Shown here: in pieces, positions 1 through 5,411 of the stretch | Position numbering within the stretch: the first letter of the stretch is position 1 | How the letters are laid out: every line of letters starts with the position of its first letter | NCBI GenBank assembly: GCA_025934475.1 | Contig: JAICXZ010000279.1 | Coordinates: 1-5,411, forward strand | DNA from: Mucilaginibacter sp. | Lineage (GTDB): Bacteria > Bacteroidota > Bacteroidia > Sphingobacteriales > Sphingobacteriaceae | Length of the DNA: 5,411 nt | Direction: 5' to 3' | Notes under the pieces: model-generated | Told to the model about the DNA's origin: nothing | Seen by the model: the letters and a program-made list of their open reading frames with translations, nothing else | Database searches by the model: none | Position numbers and translations under genes: made by a program

Positions 1-1
1 A

Positions 2-478
2 GCCGTGCTCGGTATAAATCAGCTAAGATGCATCAATCAGTTGGTGGATTTGAACGAGATCTTACCGCAAAAACTTGTTCGTCAAATCAAGCAGCCCATC
101 ACCTTTGAAGAACGGTGTGCTTTAATGCAACAATTCATGCTGGATTCGTTTGCGGGAAGGATGCGGCACGATCACTATCTGCAATTCGTGCGCGACTGTG
201 TCGAAAACTACGCGTCGACCGGCATGCAGCTGAATACATCCGAAATGGCCGAAAGAATGTTCGTCACCTCCAAAACCATAAATCGTTATTTCAACCGGGT
301 AGTAGGCATATCACCCAAAGGCTACTTCTCGATATTACGGGCTCGCACAGCTCTGACCCATTATGTGCACCAGAAGCCGGATTTCTCGCCCTATGATTTT
401 GGCTACTATGATATGAGTCACTTTTACAAAGAAGTTATAAATTTTACTGGCAAAAGGCTGATTGACCACGCAGCATAA
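2..478 (+). CDS. AraC-family transcriptional regulator, C-terminal part (5' end outside window)
   Basis: This is the DNA-binding end of an AraC/XylS-type regulator. The frame is open to the left edge, so the GTG at position 5 is probably not the real start and the effector-sensing N-terminus is missing. Counting residues from that GTG, about 10-50 resemble the linker that follows the N-terminal domain in DUF6597-type AraC proteins (FEERCALMQQFML). A first helix-turn-helix lies around 76-97 (TSEMAERMFVTSKTINRYF). The second is around 126-150 and carries the family signature GYYDMSHFYKE followed by FTGK. The protein stops soon after, as expected for a C-terminal HTH pair. It lies 67 bp upstream of the hydrolase pair on the same strand, so it could regulate that pair or be unrelated. 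The family call is firm; the target and ligand are unknown. Confidence 0.87.
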   Translation, partial: AVLGINQLRCINQLVDLNEILPQKLVRQIKQPITFEERCALMQQFMLDSFAGRMRHDHYLQFVRDCVENYASTGMQLNTSEMAERMFVTSKTINRYFNRVVGISPKGYFSILRARTALTHYVHQKPDFSPYDFGYYDMSHFYKEVINFTGKRLIDHAA

Positions 479-545
479 GATTGTCCGATTTTTACTAAAA
501 ATGCTGTTGATGGTACACTTATTTTGCTGAAAAGATAATTCTGAC

Positions 546-1994
546 ATGAAGCGCATAATATCTCTCATACTATTTATATCTCTCTTTCAGCAAATAACCA
601 CAGCCCAGCAAAAAAGCTATACGCCCAAAATCGAACCTTGTGCCTGTGCATTTAAAGCAGATAGCAATTACAAGACACGCTGCGCTTATCTAATCGTTCC
701 CGAAAACCGGAACAAGCCCAATGGCAAAACCATCAAGCTGCCTTTTATTTATGTCGAGAGTAATAATACAAATAAGCATAAAGATCCGGTGCTTTATACC
801 GCAGGAGGACCCGGCGCCAGTTCGTTACACGGCGTAACATTTATCCATAATCGCGCTTTTTTTAAGGATCGCGACTATATCGCTTTTGAACAGCGGGGAA
901 CCTGGTACGCCCAGCCGAGGCTCGATTGTTTTGAAGTAAGCGACGCGATCAAAGATGCATATCGCAAAGGATTAAATAAGGATAGCATGATATTGGTGGG
1001 CGTGAAAGCATGCCGCAAGCGACTGGCTGCACAAGGAATTGATCTGTCAGCCTATAATACCATCGAAAATGCTGCCGATATCGAGGATTTGCGCCTCGCG
1101 CTTAATATCGATTCCATCAACCTTATTGGTATTTCTTACAGCGGCGGGCTGATGATGACCGTGATGCGCAATTACCCGCAGCATATCCGTTCGGTCGTGC
1201 TTGATTCCGCTTTGCCCGGATATGTGAATTATGAGGAAGACGCGATGTTCAGCATCAACGAGGCTTTTAACCGGATATTCGATAACTGCGATCGCGATTC
1301 AACTAATAAAGAGCTTTATGGCAACCTTAAACAACGCTTTCAGCAGTACTTCACATCTATCGGCGACCAAAACTTTTATATCAACTACAAAGAGAAGGAC
1401 AAGCCCGATAGCATCCGCATTAAATATACCCGCGACGAACTGATAGATTTTCTTGTCGACCAACTTCAGAGCAATGCCGAGCTTAAGCACCTGCCTTTTT
1501 TTATTACGCAGATCATAGCCGGGAATCAAAAACAATTCATGACGCACTATTTTGATGGCGTATTTAGTTCAGGTAATTCAGCAAACGGTATGCGTTACTC
1601 CATGTATTGTTCAGAGCAGATTGCGTACGCTAATCAATCGGTAATTGATAAACAAAACGATATATTCCCATTCCTGGCAGGCTATCATTTTAATAACGTA
1701 GATCATCCGATATGTAGTTGCTGGAATGTAAAACCTGAGGATCCGATAGCCAAGATACCGGTATTTTCAAATATCCCTACATTGCTCGGCTCAGGCGACA
1801 CTGATCCTTATTGCCGGCCCATTTACAATGATCTGATCCGTCATTACATGCCCAATAGCCAACGGGTGCTGTTTACGGATAAAACACATGCACCGCTATT
1901 GAATACCAAATATGGCGATGATCTGATAGCGGAATTCATTGCAAACCCCTACCAAAAGGTAGTGACAAATGGCAAGGATGCTGTAACCTATTAA
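546..1994 (+). CDS. Exported alpha/beta-hydrolase, S33 / tripeptidyl-aminopeptidase-like
   Basis: Predicted secreted or periplasmic serine hydrolase of the S33 prolyl/tripeptidyl aminopeptidase type (482 aa), which in this family removes short N-terminal peptides. Residues 1-20 form a signal peptide (KR, hydrophobic core, cleavage near TTA/QQ) with no lipobox Cys. Family landmarks appear in order: Cys32/Cys34/Cys46 followed by VPENR; the oxyanion-loop motif GGPGAS (87-92); EQRGT (115-119), where DQRG is usual; the nucleophile elbow GISYSGG (195-201); a likely acid Asp418 in GSGDTDP; and a likely His448 in KTHAP. Ser197 is the probable nucleophile by spacing to the following helix, although the elbow reads G-x-S-x-S instead of G-x-S-x-G. 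Many cysteines suggest disulfides and hence export. The ATG at 546 is chosen because it begins the signal peptide directly; no strong ribosome-binding site is visible. It is probably co-transcribed with the esterase 11 bp downstream. The substrate is not known, and an ester-cleaving role is possible. Confidence 0.88.
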   Translation: MKRIISLILFISLFQQITTAQQKSYTPKIEPCACAFKADSNYKTRCAYLIVPENRNKPNGKTIKLPFIYVESNNTNKHKDPVLYTAGGPGASSLHGVTFIHNRAFFKDRDYIAFEQRGTWYAQPRLDCFEVSDAIKDAYRKGLNKDSMILVGVKACRKRLAAQGIDLSAYNTIENAADIEDLRLALNIDSINLIGISYSGGLMMTVMRNYPQHIRSVVLDSALPGYVNYEEDAMFSINEAFNRIFDNCDRDSTNKELYGNLKQRFQQYFTSIGDQNFYINYKEKDKPDSIRIKYTRDELIDFLVDQLQSNAELKHLPFFITQIIAGNQKQFMTHYFDGVFSSGNSANGMRYSMYCSEQIAYANQSVIDKQNDIFPFLAGYHFNNVDHPICSCWNVKPEDPIAKIPVFSNIPTLLGSGDTDPYCRPIYNDLIRHYMPNSQRVLFTDKTHAPLLNTKYGDDLIAEFIANPYQKVVTNGKDAVTY

Positions 1995-2005
1995 TTTGAC
2001 TTGAA

Positions 2006-3202
2006 ATGAAAAAACTGATTTTTCTCCTGATACTTTTTTACAGCCTCTCAGCCATCGCGCAAAAGAAAGATAACCGCATTGTTATCGGCACGGCCGACAC
2101 CGTTTATTCTAATATTTTGAAGGAGAAAAGAATCGTGTACGTCCATGTTCCGACAGGTGATAAGGATCAGCGTTATCCTGTACTTTATATTTTGGATGGG
2201 GATGAGCATTTTCAGTCGGCAGTGGCGATTGACGAACAGATGAGCGGTGTTATCCCGCCGATGATCGTAGTTGGTATCACCAATACCGATCGTGAACGCG
2301 ATATGACACCGACGCATGTAAAGGCTGATAAGCTGGTCAATGAGGGCGAAGCCCGGCGGTCAGGTGGAGACGACAGCTTTATGAGCTTTATTGAAAAGGA
2401 ATTGATGCCTTACGTCGATTCCCATTACCCTACCACAAGTTATCGGGTAATTAGCGGTCATTCGCTAGGCGGACTGGCCGTGATCAATGCATTTTTTAAT
2501 CATCCAAATCTATTTAAAGGTTATATCGCCATCGACCCCAGCATTTGGTGGGACGGCCAGCGCTGGATCAAAAAATATGAGACGGAACTGCCCAAATACG
2601 ATTTTAAAAACAAGTCGTTGTTTGTAGCGATCGCGAATAACATCCCGCCGGGGATGGATACGGTATTGGTATTGAAAGATACTACCGATATAGCGCCCGT
2701 TACCCAAGCCGTACTTCCTTTTGTACACCGTTTACGCGAGGTTAAGCCCGCCGGTCTGCACTGGGCATCGAAATTTTATCCAAACGAACGACATGGAACC
2801 GTGGAGCTAAGCGCCGAGTATGACGGACTGATCTCACTTTTTGATTTTTATCATTTTAATACCCGGCAATTTATCGGGCATCCCGGGATAGACCAGGATT
2901 CAGTTTTGGCAGCTCATTATAAATTAATCTCGGAGAGGATGGGCTATAAAGTAGAGCCGAGCGAAAGTACGGTAAACGATATGGGTTATAGTTGCATGGC
3001 TCAGCATCGTATGGATATAGCCTACAAGCTTTTCATCCGGAATACGCAAAACCATCCCACCAGTTCTAACGCCTTTGATAGCTTAGGCGATTATTATTCA
3101 GATGCGGGTGATAAGAAAAATGCTATTGCAGCCTATACCAAATCACTGAGCTTGCAGGAGACGGAAGATACGCGTCGGAAATTGAATGATCTGAAGAAGT
3201 AG
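2006..3202 (+). CDS. Exported PF00756-type esterase with C-terminal TPR pair
   Basis: Putative secreted esterase of the esterase D / IroE-like alpha/beta-hydrolase group (398 aa). A signal peptide spans residues 1-18 (MKKL, hydrophobic stretch, cleavage near AIA/Q). The fold is marked by PVLYILDGDEHF (58-69), MIVVGI (86-91), the nucleophile elbow GHSLGG (151-156, Ser153), the family-typical PSIWWD (178-183) and the likely catalytic His263 in ERHGTVE. I could not assign the acid residue; some relatives such as IroE are described as using a Ser-His dyad. After the catalytic domain, residues about 324-352 and 354-387 read as two tetratricopeptide-like units (NDMGYSCMAQHRMDIAYKLF and SLGDYYSDAGDKKNAIAAY), probably for protein contacts. 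The ATG is 11 bp after the preceding stop, which indicates an operon. The TAG stop (3200-3202) lies inside the left end of the palindromic element. Substrate unknown; siderophore, sugar-ester or peptide-ester cleavage are all possible. Confidence 0.88.
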   Translation: MKKLIFLLILFYSLSAIAQKKDNRIVIGTADTVYSNILKEKRIVYVHVPTGDKDQRYPVLYILDGDEHFQSAVAIDEQMSGVIPPMIVVGITNTDRERDMTPTHVKADKLVNEGEARRSGGDDSFMSFIEKELMPYVDSHYPTTSYRVISGHSLGGLAVINAFFNHPNLFKGYIAIDPSIWWDGQRWIKKYETELPKYDFKNKSLFVAIANNIPPGMDTVLVLKDTTDIAPVTQAVLPFVHRLREVKPAGLHWASKFYPNERHGTVELSAEYDGLISLFDFYHFNTRQFIGHPGIDQDSVLAAHYKLISERMGYKVEPSESTVNDMGYSCMAQHRMDIAYKLFIRNTQNHPTSSNAFDSLGDYYSDAGDKKNAIAAYTKSLSLQETEDTRRKLNDLKK

Positions 3203-3223
3203 AGACGCAATATTTTGCGTCTC
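3202..3223. repeat. Left hairpin of the two-palindrome element
   Basis: A perfect 9-bp stem, GAGACGCAA (3202-3210) with TTGCGTCTC (3215-3223), encloses the tetraloop TATT. It starts on the last base of the esterase stop codon. It could help end transcription or protect the 3' end of the hydrolase mRNA, but no U-tract follows on the plus strand (CTCCTCCC instead), so a classical intrinsic terminator is not supported. Confidence 0.8.
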
Positions 3224-3261
3224 CTCCCATGCATGATGCACAAATGGAGATTATCGTGCCT

Positions 3262-3283
3262 GAGACGCAAAATCTTGCGTCTC
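3262..3283. repeat. Right hairpin of the two-palindrome element
   Basis: The same 9-bp stem, GAGACGCAA (3262-3270) with TTGCGTCTC (3275-3283), has the loop AATC. It ends on the last base of the oxygenase stop codon, read on the minus strand. The arms are identical to the left hairpin while the loop differs, which is what selection or mobility acting on the stem would give. No U-tract follows in the minus direction. Confidence 0.8.
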
Positions 3284-4164
3284 TACCAGGGTTTGCCATC
3301 AGCTAAGGCCTTGTCCGCCCGTTTCACCGCCAGTTTTTCGCGATACTGGGCATAATCGCCTTTAAACGTCATTTTTAGCAGGCTGTCAACGCCGCCTTTT
3401 ACGGCCAGGTTATACACGCTTGCCATCTTGCGGCTCAAAGAAGCGTCCCAGGCTCTGAGGCTCAACGAATAGGAACCGCTCAGGTATTTCATCCAATGCC
3501 AGTATCCCGTTGGCATAAATAGCGTGTCGCCATGCTCCATAAATGCTTCAGTGCCGCGAACGCCCTCAAGTGCGGGGAATTTTGTTACATCGGGGTTCAA
3601 TACGTCATAATCCTCGAGGGCATAAGTGGAGTTTGGCAGACAGTATAAGCGGCGCTTCCATTTATTTTCAAACAGGATCACATGTTTGCGACCCACAAAA
3701 TGCGTGTGAAAAATATGCGGCAGATCGATATCGTAATGTAAGAAAGTTACCGAGTTTGAACCTCCGAAAAACATGGCCGGCATGCTTTCGAGGAACCCGC
3801 CCATTAGATCTTTCGGCAGTACAATGTCATTGAGTAGCTGGGGTGCGTGTTTGAATATATTGAAAAAGAAGATGCGCAATTCTGTAGGCTGCGACATGAT
3901 CAGGTTGATGTACTCATCGAACGGCATTTCGGCAGCCTTGGCATTGATTGGTTTTGAAGGATCGGCCTTAGCATTGTCGTAGAGCGGAACTACCTTGTTG
4001 CCCACAACTTCCTTCATGTAATCCGGCGTCCATTTTTGCCGGGCGGCCCAGTTATTAGTGAGCCCTTTGATAATTAAGGGCCGCCGCGGTTTAAGATAAT
4101 TCCGGGTGAAATCTTCAACCGTAATATTTTCAACCGTGTCTATGGGTTCCAAGATAAAGCACAT
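3283..4164 (-). CDS. Cupin_8 / JmjC-like Fe(II)/2-oxoglutarate oxygenase, copy A
   Basis: Predicted cytoplasmic Fe(II)- and 2-oxoglutarate-dependent hydroxylase of the cupin_8 (PF13621) / FIH-like JmjC group, 293 aa with no signal peptide. An N-terminal region (about 9-60, with the family-typical RRPLIIKGL at 27-35) precedes the double-stranded beta-helix. The iron triad is visible as His143-x-Asp145 in FLHYDID and distal His223 in PTGYWHW. Thr140 and Lys160 (GRKHVILF) match FIH positions that contact 2-oxoglutarate (Thr196 and Lys214 in human FIH), so the enzyme should be active. In this family substrates are protein side chains or small molecules; the substrate here is unknown. The ATG at 4164 gives the same length as copy B. 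It lies 80 bp downstream of copy B on the same strand, which is compatible with co-transcription although no strong internal promoter was seen. Its TAG stop lies in the right end of the palindromic element. Confidence 0.88.
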   Translation of the reverse strand: MCFILEPIDTVENITVEDFTRNYLKPRRPLIIKGLTNNWAARQKWTPDYMKEVVGNKVVPLYDNAKADPSKPINAKAAEMPFDEYINLIMSQPTELRIFFFNIFKHAPQLLNDIVLPKDLMGGFLESMPAMFFGGSNSVTFLHYDIDLPHIFHTHFVGRKHVILFENKWKRRLYCLPNSTYALEDYDVLNPDVTKFPALEGVRGTEAFMEHGDTLFMPTGYWHWMKYLSGSYSLSLRAWDASLSRKMASVYNLAVKGGVDSLLKMTFKGDYAQYREKLAVKRADKALADGKPW

Positions 4165-4244
4165 AAAGATTCTTCAGCAAATGGTACGGTAAAATAAAGC
4201 CTCTAAGATAGTGCTTTATATTCGGCAATCGTTATTTAATAAAT

Positions 4245-5126
4245 CTACGAGGGTTGATGCTCTGCAAGGGCTTTATCGGCTCGTTTCATTGCCAATTCTT
4301 CCTTCCAGGTCATATAGCGCTGACTGAACCGCTTTTTCATAAAGTCGTCGAACTTACGCTGAACAGTCAGATTAAACAGGCTTTGCGCCTTAATGGACCA
4401 CGATTTGTCCCAGGCGCGCAGCGAAATGGAGAACGAACCATCGAGGTATTTCATCCAATGCCACCAGCCGGTAGGCATAAACAACGTGTCGCCATGCTCA
4501 AGAATAGCTTGCTGACCGACAATGCCATCCAATGCAGGGAACTTGCTAAAATCAGGGTTTTCTATATCATAATCTTCCAGTGCATAGGTAGCAAAGGGAA
4601 TGCAATACAAACGTTCGCGCCATTTATAATCGAACAGCATCACATGTTTTCGGCCGTTGAAATGCGTATGGAAAATGTGGGCGAGGTCAATGTCGTAATG
4701 CAGGAATGTCTGTGAACCTGCCCCGCCGAAGAACATATTGGGATATTTATCTAAAAAACCACCCATCAGGTCCGATGGCGACCGGTAGTCATCCAGCAGT
4801 TTCGGCGCGTATTTGATCGGGTCAAAAAGAAATATGCGGAGGTCGGTTGGTTCCCTTTGGATCAGGTCCATATAGTCACCGAATTTCATTTCGGCTGCAG
4901 ATGCATTGATGGGTTTAGAAGGATCCGCCTTGGAACTATCATAAAGCGGAACGGTGATATCACCCACTACTTCTTTCAGATATTCAAAGGTCCATTTTTG
5001 CAGCGCGGGCCAGTTTTCGGTGGCTTTGCGGATGATCAATGGCTTTCGGGGGTTGAGATAGTTGTTTATAAAATTCTCTTTATTTATTCGGTCGACCCGA
5101 TCTATTTCTGTCAGATTAAGACCCAT
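4245..5126 (-). CDS. Cupin_8 / JmjC-like Fe(II)/2-oxoglutarate oxygenase, copy B
   Basis: Paralogue of copy A and first gene of the minus-strand unit. A frame extends to a GTG at 5132, but I start it at the ATG at 5126. From there the protein is 293 aa, begins MGLNLTEID against MCFILEPID in copy A, and aligns end to end without a gap at about 181/293 identical residues by hand count. With this start the active-site numbering is the same: His143, Asp145, distal His223 (PTGWWHW), plus Thr140 and Lys160 for 2-oxoglutarate. The core around 131-160 and 211-240 is nearly invariant, while residues 1-20 and about 241-277 diverge most. No signal peptide is seen, so action in the cytoplasm is expected. 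A close upstream promoter candidate gives a leader of only about 15 nt to the ATG, another reason to reject the GTG. Function is assigned by family only; the substrate is unknown. Confidence 0.87.
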   Translation of the reverse strand: MGLNLTEIDRVDRINKENFINNYLNPRKPLIIRKATENWPALQKWTFEYLKEVVGDITVPLYDSSKADPSKPINASAAEMKFGDYMDLIQREPTDLRIFLFDPIKYAPKLLDDYRSPSDLMGGFLDKYPNMFFGGAGSQTFLHYDIDLAHIFHTHFNGRKHVMLFDYKWRERLYCIPFATYALEDYDIENPDFSKFPALDGIVGQQAILEHGDTLFMPTGWWHWMKYLDGSFSISLRAWDKSWSIKAQSLFNLTVQRKFDDFMKKRFSQRYMTWKEELAMKRADKALAEHQPS

Positions 5127-5147
5127 GTTCACGGTAAATTAACGCTG

Positions 5148-5177
5148 CAAAAATAATTTAAAAACATCGGGTTGAAA
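5148..5177 (-). promoter_or_regulatory. Candidate Bacteroidota-type promoter for the oxygenase pair
   Basis: Read on the minus strand, TATTTTTG (5155 down to 5148) is a perfect match to the Bacteroidota -7 consensus TAnnTTTG. Eighteen bases upstream lies TTTC (5177 down to 5174), three of four matches to the -33 TTTG box; the published spacing is about 19-21. Transcription would start near 5142, roughly 15 nt before the ATG at 5126. The region is AT-rich, so a chance match is possible. Confidence 0.45.
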
Positions 5178-5214
5178 ATTAAGCCTCCCTTTTTAAAGAA
5201 CGATGACAAAAGTC

Positions 5215-5267
5215 AGTCTGCAGTTTTCAGTGGGCAGTTTGCAGTATTTGGTAATTTTCAACTGCTC
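5215..5267. repeat. 53-bp intergenic repeat, copy 1
   Basis: First of three copies of a unit beginning AGTyTGCAGTT and ending TTTTCAACTGCyC. It differs from copy 2 at 5 of 53 positions and from copy 3 at 7. It contains a dyad TGGGCAGTT (5231-5239) with AACTGCTCA whose single mismatch would be a G-U pair in RNA. Together with the base before it, its left part is a run of five CAGTNNN heptads (5214-5248). No coding potential is supported. Confidence 0.8.
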
Positions 5268-5294
5268 ACTGCCAACTGGAATCCGCAAGCAGGA

Positions 5295-5347
5295 AGTTTG
5301 CAGTTATCAGTAGGCAGTTTGCGGTATTTGGTAATTTTCAACTGCCC
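5295..5347. repeat. 53-bp intergenic repeat, copy 2
   Basis: Second copy, beginning 80 bp after copy 1, with 27 bp of unrelated sequence between them. The dyad core GGCAGTT (5313-5319) with AACTGCC is kept, but the outer pair present in the other copies is lost. The heptad phase continues (CAGTTAT, CAGTAGG, CAGTTTG), with CGGT replacing the fourth CAGT. Confidence 0.8.
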
Positions 5348-5357
5348 GGTGATAGTT

Positions 5358-5410
5358 AGTTAGCAGTTCTCAGTGGGCAGTTTGCATTATTCGATAATTT
5401 TCAACTGCCC
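5358..5410. repeat. 53-bp intergenic repeat, copy 3 (at window edge)
   Basis: Third copy, beginning 63 bp after copy 2, with only 10 bp between them. It has the best fold: outer arms TGGGCAGTT (5374-5382) and AACTGCCCA (5403-5411) pair over 9 bp, and inside them ATTAT (5386-5390) pairs with ATAAT (5394-5398) around TCG. The array may continue beyond the window. No gene is visible between the start of oxygenase copy B and the right edge. Confidence 0.8.
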
Positions 5411-5411
5411 A

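Larger units (their letters stand above)
3199..3286. repeat. REPIN-like element: two inverted palindromes separated by a spacer
   Basis: An 88-bp symmetric element begins with GTAGAGACGCAA (3199-3210) and ends with its exact reverse complement TTGCGTCTCTAC (3275-3286). Each half is also a hairpin, so the whole consists of two palindromes in mirror orientation around a spacer of about 38 bp. The spacer itself can weakly pair CTCC(C)AT (3224-3230) with ATGGAG (3244-3249). This architecture matches REP doublets (REPINs or BIMEs), which are non-autonomous elements moved by RAYT transposases. No transposase is present in the window. The stop codons of both convergent genes fall within its 12-bp ends. 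The structure is read directly from the sequence; its mobility and family are inferred. Confidence 0.78.

Noticed and set aside
519..526. TTATTTTG as a possible -7 promoter box for the S33 hydrolase
   Set aside because: It misses one fixed base of TAnnTTTG and no TTTG-like -33 box lies at the right distance upstream.
3202..3283. Two intrinsic terminators
   Set aside because: Neither hairpin is followed by a U-tract in its relevant direction, so the repeat-element interpretation is preferred.
3543..3982. Plus-strand frames of 96 and 69 codons opposite oxygenase copy A
   Set aside because: They are antisense shadows of the catalytic domain coding sequence with no family resemblance.
4165..4244. 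A separate promoter for oxygenase copy A in the 80-bp gap
   Set aside because: The best candidate on the minus strand (TATCTTAG with an upstream ATTG) has a mismatch and a spacing of about 15, too short for the Bacteroidota consensus; readthrough from copy B is simpler.
4254..4715. A 153-codon plus-strand frame opposite oxygenase copy B
   Set aside because: It lies wholly antisense to a strongly conserved enzyme gene, shows no recognisable motif and has no separate initiation signal.
5172..5363. A 63-codon open frame across the repeat array
   Set aside because: It is made almost entirely of the 53-bp repeats, has low-complexity translation and matches no recognised family; it is chance openness in repeat DNA.
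5215..5410. CRISPR array
   Set aside because: There are only three imperfect units with unequal gaps of 27 and 10 bp, the repeats are longer than the spacers, and no cas gene is present.

Overview
The window looks like chromosomal DNA from a Bacteroidota bacterium, most plausibly a Sphingobacteriaceae-type genome such as Mucilaginibacter or Pedobacter. This is inferred from moderate GC content, weak or absent Shine-Dalgarno sequences, a perfect Bacteroidota-style -7 box (TAnnTTTG) upstream of one gene, the protein families present, and palindromic GAGACGCAA repeats of a kind I recall as common in such genomes. No marker gene fixes the genus.

Layout, left to right. Positions 2-478 (+) hold the C-terminal part of an AraC-family regulator cut by the window edge. 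Two co-directional exported alpha/beta-hydrolases follow, 11 bp apart and probably one operon: an S33 tripeptidyl-aminopeptidase-like hydrolase (546-1994) and a PF00756-type esterase with a C-terminal TPR pair (2006-3202). An 88-bp two-hairpin inverted element (3199-3286) sits where the transcription units converge and supplies bases of both flanking stop codons. On the minus strand lie two tandem paralogues of a cupin_8/JmjC-like Fe(II)/2-oxoglutarate oxygenase (3283-4164 and 4245-5126). They are 293 residues each and align without gaps at about 62% identity by hand count. A candidate promoter lies just upstream of the second, and the window ends in three copies of a 53-bp non-coding repeat (5215-5410) partly built on a 7-bp CAGTNNN period.

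How the genes may work together: the two hydrolases carry signal peptides and probably process peptides or esters in the periplasm or outside the cell; the AraC regulator is a possible but unproven local controller. The oxygenases lack signal peptides and should act in the cytoplasm as protein or small-molecule hydroxylases. Nothing in the sequence links the two convergent units functionally. The most unusual items are the element sharing two stop codons, the retained oxygenase duplication, and the phased repeat array. I see no phage, CRISPR, toxin-antitoxin or defence system.
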